From the NCBI RefSeq assembly GCF_009928415.1, contig NZ_JAABNN010000020.1, forward strand, positions 32,144-96,143: a stretch of 64,000 nt of DNA, read 5' to 3'. Below are positions 45,167 to 54,891 of this stretch, one piece after another. Each line of letters begins with the position of its first letter. Position 1 is the stretch's first letter. Source of the stretch: Bacillus sp. USDA818B3_A (GTDB lineage: Bacteria > Bacillota > Bacilli > Bacillales > Cytobacillaceae). Both the position numbers and the translations under genes were made by a program. The notes under the pieces were generated by a model. It saw nothing but the letters and a program-made list of their open reading frames with translations. It did not search any database and was not told the DNA's origin.

Positions 45167-45982
45167 CTACGTAAGTGAAAGAACACCCGGTATCTTAATA
45201 CGATCCGGTCTTGTATAGATATTTAAAGTTTGACTTCGGAGAAAACCAACGGTCGTTATATTTAGCTCTTCCGCCAGATTAAGTGCCAATTCAGTTGGTG
45301 CTGATTTTGACAGAACAATGCCACATCCTATCTTGGCTACTTTTAATACTACCTCAGAAGATATACGACCACTAAAAACTATAATTTTATCTGAAAGAGC
45401 GATTGAATCCTGTAAACAATAACCATAAATTTTATCCAGGGCATTGTGTCGCCCTATGTCCGTTCTGTCCACGATGATTCCGTTCTGATCACAAAGTGCT
45501 GCATTGTGAACGCCCCCAGTATCCTGAAAGATAACAGAAGAATCCTGCATAAGCCGCATCAGATGAAAGCATTGGTCAATAGAAACTGTCGCATCAACCT
45601 TTTCCAGTGGCTTAACCGTTCTCTCATCATTATAAAAATAAAAACTTTGTCGGCTTTTCCCACAGCAGGATGTGACGACTCGCTTCGAATGAAATAGTTC
45701 ATTTAGTTTGTTGACCTTATGCGTTTTTACAATCGCTCGACCTGTCGCTTCAATGAACGTAAGCTCCTTAATTTCTGCATAACTTCTAATGATACCTTCT
45801 GAAGCCAAAAAGCCAACGACTAATTCTTCTATGTGCTCAGGGCTGCAAACAAGTGTCGCGAATTCCTGATCATTTAGAACAATCGTAATCGGATATTCAG
45901 TGACAATGGTATCCGTTATTTTGTGTACAGCACCTGCCTCATACCGCCATATATTGCTTTTCCTTTTCATTGGTTGATTCAT
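45167..45982 (-). CDS. fdhD: Formate dehydrogenase accessory sulfurtransferase
   Basis: 271 residues. EYPITIVLNDQEFATLVCSP, ELVVGFLASEGIIRS, VVTSCCGKSRQSFYF (the Cys loop near 105) and GGVHNAALCDQNGIIVDRTD match FdhD. It passes sulfur from cysteine desulfurase to the molybdenum cofactor of FdhF. It is the last gene of the formate unit, 22 bases after the DUF2294 gene. Confidence 0.95.
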   Translation of the reverse strand: MNQPMKRKSNIWRYEAGAVHKITDTIVTEYPITIVLNDQEFATLVCSPEHIEELVVGFLASEGIIRSYAEIKELTFIEATGRAIVKTHKVNKLNELFHSKRVVTSCCGKSRQSFYFYNDERTVKPLEKVDATVSIDQCFHLMRLMQDSSVIFQDTGGVHNAALCDQNGIIVDRTDIGRHNALDKIYGYCLQDSIALSDKIIVFSGRISSEVVLKVAKIGCGIVLSKSAPTELALNLAEELNITTVGFLRSQTLNIYTRPDRIKIPGVLSLT

Positions 45983-46004
45983 AGTTTTTCACTCCTACTT
46001 ACTT

Positions 46005-46355
46005 TCACTCAATCGTCCGTTCAAAAACAAATACAGTCATGGCAATATCTTCTTTAATATCAATATCGGAAAATAACCGCAGTACTTTTGCCCCCATCAA
46101 GTTTTCAAATCTTAGAAGAACCTCTGGCCTTTTGTAGATTTCCTTTACGAAACTCGTTCTCGTTTTATGTACCATTTGCTCGCCATGTTCGGAAGAAATC
46201 ATAAACTTCTCCACATTTGTCAGGTTCCCTTTCATTTCACTGATCGCCCATGAGCCGATAAATTTGGTGGTGATTTCCTTCGGACCATTTCCGACATATT
46301 CCTTCCGAATTTCACGAACAAGCATGCTAAATTGATGCTCCATATTCTTTGGCAT
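46005..46355 (-). CDS. DUF2294 protein in the formate operon
   Basis: The ATG at 46355 follows AGGGGGG; 116 residues. VREIRKEYVGNGPKEITTKF and VHKTRTSFVKEIYKRPEVLL, then TVFVFERTIE, are typical of DUF2294. Function unknown, though the family often sits next to formate dehydrogenase or molybdoenzyme genes, as here. Probably cytosolic. Confidence 0.8.
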   Translation of the reverse strand: MPKNMEHQFSMLVREIRKEYVGNGPKEITTKFIGSWAISEMKGNLTNVEKFMISSEHGEQMVHKTRTSFVKEIYKRPEVLLRFENLMGAKVLRLFSDIDIKEDIAMTVFVFERTIE

Positions 46356-46450
46356 TGGCTGTCCCCCCTGCTCCATTCCAGTTAGTTTGATATTAATGAG
46401 GAAACCCATTCATTTTGCAAAAACGAATGGGTTTGGTTTGGCTCGTCCCA

Positions 46451-46930
46451 TTATTCTTTTAAGCCTTCACCCATGCCTTTTAACAGGTTAAATCCAAATC
46501 CTAGCGCACGATTAATATCAGGGTCCTTTATGGCCTTCATTAAGTCAAAGAGTCCAATCTTGTAATCCTCTTTTAACCCCTGCTCAGCCCTTTGTAATCC
46601 GGACGTCAGGCTTTTCGCGAGTTTGCCCGTTGTCTCCGGGTCCAGTTCTGTCAGTATACCTCCAGCGGCCATCGCATTATTGATCATGTTGGTGACGGGC
46701 TTTCGAGTAAGTTGGCCGACAGCAATTTTTGCTGCTTTCTCTTTCGTTTTGAGAAGACTTCCTAGAGTTTCTGTAATCCCGCTCTCGTGTAATTCCTGCA
46801 GCAGCATCAATGTCTCGAGAAGCGATTCTTTATTTTCTGCAACCCCCGAGAGAAGATTCTCCAGGGATTGCTTTTTCTTTTCTTCTTCTGTCAGTTCTGT
46901 CTTTTGAATGACTTTAATCGGTTTTGCCAC
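46451..46930 (-). CDS. yjgD: DUF1641 protein (YjgD-like), formate dehydrogenase partner
   Basis: 159 residues, helical, with SLENLLSGVAENKESLLETL and the DUF1641 block TGKLAKSLTSGLQRAEQGLK followed by LFDLMKAIKDPDINRALGFG. Its start overlaps the fdhF stop by one base (TAATG), so the two are coupled, matching the B. subtilis yjgC-yjgD pair. It may be a small subunit or maturation factor of the dehydrogenase. Confidence 0.88.
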   Translation of the reverse strand: MAKPIKVIQKTELTEEEKKKQSLENLLSGVAENKESLLETLMLLQELHESGITETLGSLLKTKEKAAKIAVGQLTRKPVTNMINNAMAAGGILTELDPETTGKLAKSLTSGLQRAEQGLKEDYKIGLFDLMKAIKDPDINRALGFGFNLLKGMGEGLKE

Positions 46931-49902
46931 TAAGCATTCCTCCTGTCATAGAAACCAGGTTTAATATGGTCGTTGACACTAGCAATCGGAACATAGTCAC
47001 CGCGTTCCCACTTGCGGTAAATCTCAAGACCCATTTGCGGTGTCCGAGTCGCATTACGTGGATTGTATTTTGGAAGCGGGTTTTCACCTTTCAGTTCAAG
47101 CACTTCCATCCGTACTTTTACCTGTTTGTATGCTGGTGTATGTGTAACGAGATCCACTGCCCCGCCAGTCAGAAGGTTTACCGCACTCTCGTGACTTGAG
47201 GAATGCATTGGTACATACACTGTTTTGCCTTGCACACGATCGGTTACGAGGACTGGCAGCTTAATCGCTCCGTACGGTGATACCAGACGCACAAGTGAAC
47301 CGTCCTTTACACCTCGTTCTTTCGCTAATTCTGGAGATACCTCCACGAACACTTTCGGGAATTTGTAGTTCAGTCCCTCTGATTTCTGTGTTAAGTTTCC
47401 TTCATGGAAGTGTTCCAAGAGACGTCCGTTATCAAGCGAGAGATCGAATTCTTCTGGGAACTCCATCGGAGGTACATATTCGAACAAGCCGAATCTTGCT
47501 TTTTTATCAGGGAAATTAAATCCGTCTGTGTAAAGCAACGGTGTGTTTGATCCATCAAGAGAACCCCAATGGAAGCTGTTCCAACCGTCAAGAACCTCAT
47601 AGTTACACTGGCTGAAGAAAGGTGTTAAGCTAGCCATTTCATCAAAAATTTCACTTGGATGGGAATAATTCCATTCAAAGCCCATCTTTTTCGCCAACTG
47701 TGTAAAAATCCACCAGTCCGGTTTGCTATCGCCCAACGGCTGTAATGCTTGGTACAAGCGCTGCACGCGGCGCTCGGTATTCGTAAACGTTCCATCTTTT
47801 TCAAGAGACGGAGCCCCTGGTAAAATAACATCGGCAAATTGGGCGGTTGTTGTTAAAAAGATCTCTTGTACGACAAGAAAATCTAACTTCGCAAGCATTG
47901 CTTGTGTATGATTCGAGTCAGCATCAACCCATGCCATATCCTCCCCAGCAATGAACATCGCTTTCATCTCGCCTCTATCAACAGCCCCGAGCATTTCAAT
48001 ATTGTCTAGACCAGGATTTGCAGGGATTTCAACCCCATAAGCCTTTTCAAATTTTTCACGGATTTCTATATTTGTCACGGATTGATAGCCAGGGAAAATG
48101 TTCGGCATGGTTCCCATATCAGCCGCGCCTTGTACATTATTATGTCCGCGTAATGGGTAAGCACCAGCGTTTGGACGCATCATGTTACCTGTTGCAAGCA
48201 GCAGGTTGGCGATCGCAACGGATGTGTGGGATCCCGCAATATTTTGTGTGACACCCATTCCCCAACAAATGACTGTACCATCCGCATCACGGACCATTTG
48301 TGCCATTTGAATTAATGTTTCAGTAGCAATTCCCGTAATCTTCTCTGCCTCTTCCAAACTATAAGGCTCGATCATATTCAAAAACTCATCATAGTAATTC
48401 ACGTGTTCTGTGATAAATTTCACATCATGCCAACCTTGATCAATGATATACTTCGTAATAGCGGAAAGCCATACATAGTCGGTCCCTTGTTTTGGACGAA
48501 CGAACAAGTCTGCACGGTCCCCCATTTCATGTCTGCGCACGTCCACGGTGATTAATTTTTGGCCGTGAAGCTTTTGCGCACGCTTTATACGTGTAGCAAG
48601 TACAGGGTGTCCTTCTGCAGGCGCACATCCTACAAGGATGACAAGACCCGCACCCGCGATATCTTGAATCGTTCCAGAATCGCCACCGATGCCACCGGTT
48701 TGCTGTAATCCCCATGAAGCGGGTGATTGGCAATAACGAGAACAGTTGTCGACATTATTCGTTCCAAACACTTGACGAGCCATCTTTTGGATCAAGTAGT
48801 TTTCCTCGTTCGTAATTTTAGATGAAGCAATAAAACCAATTGCATCACTGCCATAGGTTTCTTTTATTCCGCCAAATTTCTCCGCAACGAGAGACAGAGC
48901 CTCATCCCAGCTTGCTTCCACAAACACATCGCCTTTACGAATTAATGGTGATGTAATTCTTTCTTGTGAATTGACAAAATCCCAGCCAAATTTCCCTTTC
49001 ACACAGGTAGAAACACTGTTAACTGGCGCGTTTTCTGATGGCTCAATTTTAAGGATTTCACGGTCTTTTGTCCACACTTCAAAAGAACAACCCACCCCGC
49101 AGAACGTACAAACGGTTTTTGTTTTCTTTATACGCGTTTCCCGCATGGCTGATTCTACTTCTGAAACAGCCATGATGGTTTGATAATCAGGCTCAACTGC
49201 TTTAACAATGTCAATCATTGGTGTAAGCAGGTCATCAGAAATACCTGTCATAAATCCCGCATTTCCAAGCATTGATTTTTCCATTAATGCATTACATGGA
49301 CAAACGGTCACACATTGACCGCAGGATACACAAGATGATTCGTTAATGCTTTTTCCTCCGTCCCATAAAACACGTGGCTGCCCGCTTTTCCAATTGATAG
49401 TCAGCGTTTCATTCACTTGAAGATCCTGACAAGTTTCCACACAGCGGCCGCACAAAATACATTGATCCGGATCATAGCGATAAAACGGGTGAGACATATC
49501 TACTTCATAGCCCTTCGATCGATGAGGCCGTGATTGATGTTCGATACCCATTATTTCCGCCGTATTATGGACACGACAATTTCCGTTGTTATTGTCACAC
49601 ACGGTACAGTATAATAGATGGTTTTCGAGAATACGATCCATAGCTTCTTCTTGTGCATTTTTTGCAAGCTCAGAAGAAGTCAATATGTCCATGCCGTCCT
49701 CGACCACTGTGGAGCAGGCACGCATAATGCTTCCGTTAACCTCACACATACACGTATCACAGCTCTGTACCGGACCAAGAACTTCGGAATAACAAATGTG
49801 CGGATGCTCCATTTCCTGTTGTAGTAAATAATCTAAGATACGAGTTCCATTTTCCACTTCGTGTGCTGTTCCGTTAATAAGAACATTCACTTTTTCTTTC
49901 AC
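46930..49902 (-). CDS. fdhF: Formate dehydrogenase alpha subunit (molybdopterin, YjgC/FdhF type)
   Basis: 990 residues. In order: [2Fe-2S] ferredoxin-like domain (QSCDTCMCEVNGSIMRACST near 47); a CxxC...C cluster (YCTVCDNNNGNCRVH); two 4Fe-4S motifs (CILCGRCVETC near 148 and CVSCGQCVTVCPCNALMEKS near 190); and the molybdopterin domain starting CTFCGVGCSFEVWTKDREIL near 266. The Mo ligand region DNCSRYCQSPASWGLQ carries Cys rather than selenocysteine. It oxidises formate to CO2; the lack of a Tat signal indicates a cytosolic enzyme. AAGGAGG precedes the ATG. Confidence 0.95.
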   Translation of the reverse strand: MKEKVNVLINGTAHEVENGTRILDYLLQQEMEHPHICYSEVLGPVQSCDTCMCEVNGSIMRACSTVVEDGMDILTSSELAKNAQEEAMDRILENHLLYCTVCDNNNGNCRVHNTAEIMGIEHQSRPHRSKGYEVDMSHPFYRYDPDQCILCGRCVETCQDLQVNETLTINWKSGQPRVLWDGGKSINESSCVSCGQCVTVCPCNALMEKSMLGNAGFMTGISDDLLTPMIDIVKAVEPDYQTIMAVSEVESAMRETRIKKTKTVCTFCGVGCSFEVWTKDREILKIEPSENAPVNSVSTCVKGKFGWDFVNSQERITSPLIRKGDVFVEASWDEALSLVAEKFGGIKETYGSDAIGFIASSKITNEENYLIQKMARQVFGTNNVDNCSRYCQSPASWGLQQTGGIGGDSGTIQDIAGAGLVILVGCAPAEGHPVLATRIKRAQKLHGQKLITVDVRRHEMGDRADLFVRPKQGTDYVWLSAITKYIIDQGWHDVKFITEHVNYYDEFLNMIEPYSLEEAEKITGIATETLIQMAQMVRDADGTVICWGMGVTQNIAGSHTSVAIANLLLATGNMMRPNAGAYPLRGHNNVQGAADMGTMPNIFPGYQSVTNIEIREKFEKAYGVEIPANPGLDNIEMLGAVDRGEMKAMFIAGEDMAWVDADSNHTQAMLAKLDFLVVQEIFLTTTAQFADVILPGAPSLEKDGTFTNTERRVQRLYQALQPLGDSKPDWWIFTQLAKKMGFEWNYSHPSEIFDEMASLTPFFSQCNYEVLDGWNSFHWGSLDGSNTPLLYTDGFNFPDKKARFGLFEYVPPMEFPEEFDLSLDNGRLLEHFHEGNLTQKSEGLNYKFPKVFVEVSPELAKERGVKDGSLVRLVSPYGAIKLPVLVTDRVQGKTVYVPMHSSSHESAVNLLTGGAVDLVTHTPAYKQVKVRMEVLELKGENPLPKYNPRNATRTPQMGLEIYRKWERGDYVPIASVNDHIKPGFYDRRNA

Positions 49903-49963
49903 TGTAAGTCCTCCTTAGTAAATAACAGAAGAAATCTATTAAACTACTAAAAATAAATTTTTG

Positions 49964-50770
49964 TTAACTAGCTTTCTTGATACTTGATTTAGATGTTGAT
50001 TGAAGAGATCCTTTATGTACCGTCCAATAGATCAAGGCTACAAACACACTGCCACCAATCGCATTTCCAATGACGACCGGAACAAAGTTAGACACATAAT
50101 TCCCCCATGTGACCTGCCCCGAGAAAATTGCTGCGGGAATGACAAACATGTTGGCTACCACGTGCTGGAAACCGATTGCAACAAACGCCATAATCGGGAA
50201 CCAAATAGCAAGTATTTTTCCACCGATATCATCTGCTCCATAGGCTAGCCAAACACCTAAACAAACGAGCCAGTTACAGCCAACAGCGGAAATTAAGGTC
50301 TTTAAAAAAGTTTCATCAATCTTCGCTTCCGCAATTGCAACGGTCTTGGTTAAGAATGGTCCAGTTTCCGTTAATCCCACAATATGACCAAAGAAATAGG
50401 CAACGAAGATTGCTCCAATAAAGTTACTGAATAATGCTAACAGCCAATTTTTACCTAGTTGTGTTAGGTTGGCACGCTTAGCTAGAACGGCCATCGGAAC
50501 CACCATCATATTTCCTGTTAACAACTCTCCCCCTGCAATAATGATTAACATGAGCCCTACTGGGAATACCGCTCCTCCCAAAAGTGAACTAAAGGAACCC
50601 CATTGCTGAGGTAAATTAGCAATGACTCGAATGTCTAATAAGAATCCAAAGGAAATAAATGCTCCCCCTAAAAACCCTAATAATAGTAGATGCAATGGAT
50701 GCATCGTTACTTTTTTTGCACCTGCCTCCACCGCTAATTCTGCAATACGCTGAGAACTATGAAACGCCAT
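49964..50770 (-). CDS. focA: Formate/nitrite transporter family protein
   Basis: The ATG at 50770 follows TTGGAGG and gives 268 residues with six membrane segments. LLLGFLGGAFISFGFLL near 35 and LTGNMMVVPMAVLAKR near 90 are FNT motifs, and GFQHVVANMFVIPAAIFSG near 190 is the pore loop with the conserved His. It lies 62 bases before fdhF, so formate is the likely substrate. First gene of focA-fdhF-yjgD-DUF2294-fdhD. Confidence 0.92.
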   Translation of the reverse strand: MAFHSSQRIAELAVEAGAKKVTMHPLHLLLLGFLGGAFISFGFLLDIRVIANLPQQWGSFSSLLGGAVFPVGLMLIIIAGGELLTGNMMVVPMAVLAKRANLTQLGKNWLLALFSNFIGAIFVAYFFGHIVGLTETGPFLTKTVAIAEAKIDETFLKTLISAVGCNWLVCLGVWLAYGADDIGGKILAIWFPIMAFVAIGFQHVVANMFVIPAAIFSGQVTWGNYVSNFVPVVIGNAIGGSVFVALIYWTVHKGSLQSTSKSSIKKAS

Positions 50771-50870
50771 AATTTTTCCTCCAATGAATTGATTTTTAAA
50801 GATTTTGTTCATACATTGGAACGTTTGCCAGTTTCTTTAACGTTCAGCTTTTCCTTCTGAAAGTAAATGC

Positions 50871-50929
50871 AAAAAAGCCCACCATAAATCGGTTCCCATG
50901 CTAATACATGTACCGTTTTACAGTGGGCT
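50871..50929 (-). terminator. Long imperfect hairpin with T-run
   Basis: On the minus strand AGCCCAC / GTGGGCT encloses TAAA / TTTA, CGGT / ACCG and CATG / CATG, and is followed by TTTTTT. It lies between the aldo/keto reductase gene and focA. It most simply terminates the reductase transcript; an attenuator in the focA leader is possible. Confidence 0.65.
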
Positions 50930-51116
50930 GACCGCTGAGCATTTTCTGATACTAGAAGTCCTTCCCTCTATAGACACAATGGAAGAACAGGATATACAGT
51001 CAATTTAGATTAACTTACATCAATGAATTTTCCATCGTTTTAACCATAATTATTTTAACATGAAATGGATGATTTGTGAACATTTTACGAACTTTTTTCT
51101 GCTCTAATTCAAAAAG
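50930..51116. other. Gap between aldo/keto reductase and focA transcript regions
   Basis: Together with the hairpin this forms a 346-base spacer without genes. The part near 51075-51100 has a half-matched TTGTGAACATTTTACGAA, a weak look-alike of Rex/Fnr-type sites. No confident promoter is picked. Confidence 0.3.
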
Positions 51117-52091
51117 TTACCAGATTGGTACGAACCCATTAATTTCTGCCAACACAGATTCGATTTCTTCAAGAATGGTTTCAGGAATTCTGAAGCCAGA
51201 TGCTTTTATATTTTCCTCCACTTGTTCCGGACGGCTGGCTCCAATAATTGCAGAACTTACTCCTGGCTGCCTTAAAATCCAAGCAAGCGCCAATGTTGAC
51301 AAGTGGATTCCTAGGCCTTGTGCAATATTTTCTAGTTTTTGAACGCTTGTTAGGACTTCATCATTTAAGTAACTAGTAATCCATCTGTTAGTATCCTTAT
51401 TGGCAGCACGGCTGTTTGATGGGATCTCTTGTCCAGGTTTATATTTTCCAGTCAAAATTCCATGGGCCAACGGAGAAAATACAACTTGCCCCATACCGTG
51501 TTTCTCACTGACAGGCAAAACCTCTTTTTCAATATACCGGACAAGCATATTGTAGATTGGCTGATTGGAGATGATCGGCCTAAAATTCTTTTCTTTTGCC
51601 ACATGGGCTGCATCCGTGATTTGCTCTGCTGTCCATTCACTTACCCCTGCATACAGGATTTTTCCTTGTGAGGTTAAATCATCTAATGCTCTAAGCGTCT
51701 CTTCTACTGGTGTTTCAGGATCAAACCGATGACATTGGTATAAGTCAATATAATCGACCCCAAGACGTTTCAAACTTGCCTCGCATTGCTCGATAATATG
51801 TTTTCTCGAAAGTCCCCTGTCATTTGGTCCGTCTCCCATCGGAAAGAAAACTTTTGTTGCTAACACATAACTTGAGCGTGGGTATTCCTTTAATGCTTCG
51901 CCTAAAACCACCTCTGCCGCTCCCCGGTTGTAGGCATTGGCTGTATCAAAAAAGTTAATTCCTAACTCATAGGCTTTATGAATACAAGCAGCAGACTTTT
52001 CTTTTTCTATGGCTGTACCATAGGTCAGCCAGCTGCCTAACCCAATTTCACTGACCTTTAAACCTGAATTTCCCAGTCTACGATATTCCAT
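51117..52091 (-). CDS. Aldo/keto reductase (Kv-beta-like)
   Basis: 324 residues, beginning MEYRRLGNSGLKVSEIGLGS. The catalytic tetrad is visible: Asp and Tyr in NFFDTANAYNRGAAEVVLGE, Lys in VLATKVFFPMG, and His in IDLYQCHRFDPETPVEETLR. The ending AIIGASRPEQVEENIKA binds the NADP adenosine. The sequence resembles YghZ/voltage-gated channel beta-type reductases. It follows the other reductase in the same direction after about 50 bases. Confidence 0.9.
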   Translation of the reverse strand: MEYRRLGNSGLKVSEIGLGSWLTYGTAIEKEKSAACIHKAYELGINFFDTANAYNRGAAEVVLGEALKEYPRSSYVLATKVFFPMGDGPNDRGLSRKHIIEQCEASLKRLGVDYIDLYQCHRFDPETPVEETLRALDDLTSQGKILYAGVSEWTAEQITDAAHVAKEKNFRPIISNQPIYNMLVRYIEKEVLPVSEKHGMGQVVFSPLAHGILTGKYKPGQEIPSNSRAANKDTNRWITSYLNDEVLTSVQKLENIAQGLGIHLSTLALAWILRQPGVSSAIIGASRPEQVEENIKASGFRIPETILEEIESVLAEINGFVPIW

Positions 52092-52142
52092 TCCAACATC
52101 CTCCTGCTTTTAATTGAATTAGAAATCAGTCAATATTCTACT

Positions 52143-53159
52143 CTATTCTCTACCTCTATTTCGTTGGTTGATCGCATCCTGATTATATGGATACGTTACA
52201 TATAAATCACTTGCCTTGTTCAATCGGTCAATTTGCTCTTTCGTTAAGGACCAGCCTGCTGCTCCTAGGTTTGCTTCCAATTGTTCCATCGTTCTTGCAC
52301 CGATAATTGGAGCTGTTACACCTGATTGTTGTAATAGCCAGTTAATGGCCGCTTGAGCCGGCGTTTTTTCCGCTTCTTTCGCCACAGCATACAACGTCTC
52401 TAACACGTGCCATGTAGATTCATTATTATAATTGCTCCAGGACTCTCCCCAACCTTCTTTTTCCGCCAAAGCCACACGGGTATTCTCGGGAGGGTTCACC
52501 ATATCCTTGGTATACTTCCCGCTCAGCCATCCGCCGCGTAATGGGCTCCAAGGAAGTACACCCAATCCTTCATTGATACAAACGTCTAGTAATTCCCATT
52601 CTGTTGCCCGGCAGAGAAGATTATATTGCGGCTGCAAACTGACAAATGCTTCCCAGCCGTTTCTGCGGCTTAGGTCAATTGCCTTTTGCAATTGCCAGCC
52701 TTTAAAGTTACTGGCTCCAATATAGCGGACTAATCCTTCCCGAACCAAATCATTTAACGTGCTTAATGTTTCTTCCAAAGGTGTACGCGGATCCCAAGCA
52801 TGAACTTGATAGAGATCAATATAATCGGTACCTAGGCGACGTAGACTTTCTTTGACACCTGAAATGATATGTTTTCGGCTTAGACCGATATCATTTGGCC
52901 CCTCACCCATAGGAAACCGGACTTTTGTGGCAAGGACCACGTCATCCCTTTTTTGGCCTTGCAGCCATTTACCAACGATTTCCTCCGAAATGCCTCTGGT
53001 ATAAACGTCGGCTGTATCGACAAAATTACCACCTTCTGCTACGAACCGGTCTAAGATTTTGAAGCTGTCTTGTTCACTTGTTTCACGGCCAAACGTCATT
53101 GCACCCAAACATAGCTCACTCACTCTTAAACCCGTTTTTCCTAAATAGCGAAATTCCAT
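52143..53159 (-). CDS. Aldo/keto reductase
   Basis: 338 residues, starting MEFRYLGKTGLRVSELCLGA. The tetrad is Asp and Tyr in NFVDTADVYTRGISEEIVGK, Lys in VVLATKVRFPMG, and His in IDLYQVHAWDPRTPLEETL. It is a different branch from its neighbour (the two share the RFPMGxGPND and GLSRKHII motifs). AAGGAG precedes the ATG. It is divergent from the xylanase gene, with a cre-like site in between, so it may act on sugar-derived aldehydes. Confidence 0.9.
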   Translation of the reverse strand: MEFRYLGKTGLRVSELCLGAMTFGRETSEQDSFKILDRFVAEGGNFVDTADVYTRGISEEIVGKWLQGQKRDDVVLATKVRFPMGEGPNDIGLSRKHIISGVKESLRRLGTDYIDLYQVHAWDPRTPLEETLSTLNDLVREGLVRYIGASNFKGWQLQKAIDLSRRNGWEAFVSLQPQYNLLCRATEWELLDVCINEGLGVLPWSPLRGGWLSGKYTKDMVNPPENTRVALAEKEGWGESWSNYNNESTWHVLETLYAVAKEAEKTPAQAAINWLLQQSGVTAPIIGARTMEQLEANLGAAGWSLTKEQIDRLNKASDLYVTYPYNQDAINQRNRGRE

Positions 53160-53331
53160 TCGTTTTCACTCCTTGTTTTTTTATGTACGAACAATGGTTT
53201 TTGCTGATTCACTTGTATTGAAGTGTTCATGGCAGAAAATAGTACCCTCTCTGAATAAACCGGCTGTAAATTCACTAGTTTTTAACTTATTCATCAAATC
53301 CTTCCATTATGATAGTTTGTCGGTTAAATTA

Positions 53332-53345
53332 ACTAAGCGCTTACA
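53332..53345. promoter_or_regulatory. cre-like CcpA site 1
   Basis: TGTAAGCGCTTAGT (minus strand) fits TGWAANCGNTNWCA at 12 of 14 positions, with the conserved core AAGCGCTT. Confidence 0.5.
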
Positions 53346-53464
53346 AACCTATTATAATTATTTTTTAAAAAATTTGAAAATATTATTAATCGCAAATTTT
53401 GAGTAATTTCTCCTTTATACTTAGTTTACTGATTAAAGTAAGTCTGGTAAAATTCAATAGAGTA

Positions 53465-53478
53465 GGAAAGCGTTTTCT
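53465..53478. promoter_or_regulatory. cre-like CcpA site 2
   Basis: GGAAAGCGTTTTCT fits the cre consensus at 12 of 14 positions and lies about 40 bases before the xylanase start, where CcpA would block transcription. Confidence 0.5.
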
Positions 53479-53518
53479 TTAGATCTTTACCAAACCATTT
53501 ACATAACGGAGGGATAGC

Positions 53519-54796
53519 ATGGGCCAGACAAATCCATTCTCACACCGAATGGCGCGCACGACTATTAAACTCGTGGATGCTTCAGGAAATCCTATTAAAG
53601 GAAAGGAAGTATCACTAAGACAGACAAACCATAAGTTTTTATTTGGCTGCGGAATTTTTGACACGATTGAAGTAGCTAATAAAAGTGTACCTGCTGACAG
53701 ACTTGCCTTTTTGGAAGATAAAATGGATAAGTTCTTAGATGTTTTTAACTTTGCCACCCTCCCTTTCTATTGGGGTGTATTCCCTGACTATTGGGGAGGA
53801 TATGAGCCTGTAAAAGGAAAACCGCGGACCAAAGAATTAAAGGCTGCAGCCCAATGGTTAAAAGAAAGAAATGTAACTGTGAAAGGACATCCTCTTGTCT
53901 GGCACACAGCAACCGCCCCATGGCTTCTTGATCTGAGCAACGAAGAAATCCTGAAAGCACAGTTGGCAAGAATTGAACGGGAAGTTTCAGACTTCAAAGG
54001 ATTAATCGATATGTGGGATGTTATCAATGAAGTAGTAATCATGCCAATCTATGATAAGTATGACAACGGGATTACAAGAATCTGTAAGGAACTTGGCCGT
54101 GTGGGAATGATTAAAGAAATGTTTGCCAAAACACGTGAAAGCAATCCTTTAGCGACTCTATTATTAAATGATTTTAATACTTCGATTAACTATGAAATCT
54201 TAATTGATGGATGCTTACAAGCCGGTGTTCCTATTGATGCAATTGGGATTCAGTCCCACCAGCATCAGGGGTATTGGGGGCGTGAGAAATTGGAAGAAGT
54301 ACTGGAGCGGTTCTCCCAGTTTGGTCTTCCGATTCACTTTACGGAAAACTCCTTGTTATCCGGACATCTAATGCCGCCTGAAATTGGAGACCTGAATGAT
54401 TATCAGATTCCAGATTGGCCATCCACACCAGAAGATGAAGAACGCCAGGCAAAAGAAGTAGAAGAAATGTATTCGATTCTGTTTAAACATCCATTGGTAG
54501 AAGCCATTTCATCTTGGCAGTTCAGTGATGATGGTGCATGGATTGGTGCTCCTTCCGGATTTACCAGAAAAGATAATAGCTTAAAACCTTCTTATAAAGT
54601 ACTGCAGAAACTGATCAAAGGTGATTGGAATACAAATGTGACCTTCCAAACAGATGATAACGGGATCGTTTCATTTGAAGGATTCCTAGGTGATTATGAA
54701 CTGGTTTGTGAAAATCAGAAAGCAAGCTTGAAATTAGATAAAGATACTGAAACCGTGCAGCTAATCAATCTTAGCAAGACAGATGTACTAGTGTAA
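53519..54796 (+). CDS. Endo-1,4-beta-xylanase, GH10 family, cytosolic
   Basis: 425 residues. Substrate-binding motifs are VKGHPLVWHTATAPWLLDLS near 121; the acid/base Glu is in MWDVINEVVIMP (E171); AIGIQSHQHQGYWG follows; and the nucleophile Glu is in PIHFTENSLLSG (E276). There is no signal peptide, so it probably cuts xylo-oligomers taken up by the cell. The last 60 or so residues form a small beta domain (NVTFQTDDNGIVSFEGFLGD). ACGGAGGG precedes the ATG. It probably forms an operon with the esterase downstream. Confidence 0.9.
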   Translation: MGQTNPFSHRMARTTIKLVDASGNPIKGKEVSLRQTNHKFLFGCGIFDTIEVANKSVPADRLAFLEDKMDKFLDVFNFATLPFYWGVFPDYWGGYEPVKGKPRTKELKAAAQWLKERNVTVKGHPLVWHTATAPWLLDLSNEEILKAQLARIEREVSDFKGLIDMWDVINEVVIMPIYDKYDNGITRICKELGRVGMIKEMFAKTRESNPLATLLLNDFNTSINYEILIDGCLQAGVPIDAIGIQSHQHQGYWGREKLEEVLERFSQFGLPIHFTENSLLSGHLMPPEIGDLNDYQIPDWPSTPEDEERQAKEVEEMYSILFKHPLVEAISSWQFSDDGAWIGAPSGFTRKDNSLKPSYKVLQKLIKGDWNTNVTFQTDDNGIVSFEGFLGDYELVCENQKASLKLDKDTETVQLINLSKTDVLV

Positions 54797-54891
54797 GCTT
54801 CCGGCCAATCAAGTATTCGAGATTCAGATTATGCAAGAAATATTCTGCGTTATCAATTGCAACATCAAAAATTATTAGAGGTGATCGAGCT

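Larger units (their letters stand above)
53160..53518. other. Divergent control region between the reductases and the xylanase
   Basis: No gene. It is AT-rich and contains two cre-like sites listed separately, one in the middle and one just upstream of the xylanase ribosome site. Confidence 0.5.

Noticed and set aside
50871..50929. Moco, THF or ZTP riboswitch before focA
   Set aside because: The conserved cores of those classes are not seen; an imperfect hairpin with T-run explains the sequence.
51075..51095. Rex/Fnr site TTGTGAACATTTTACGAA
   Set aside because: Only one half matches; not reported as a regulatory feature.
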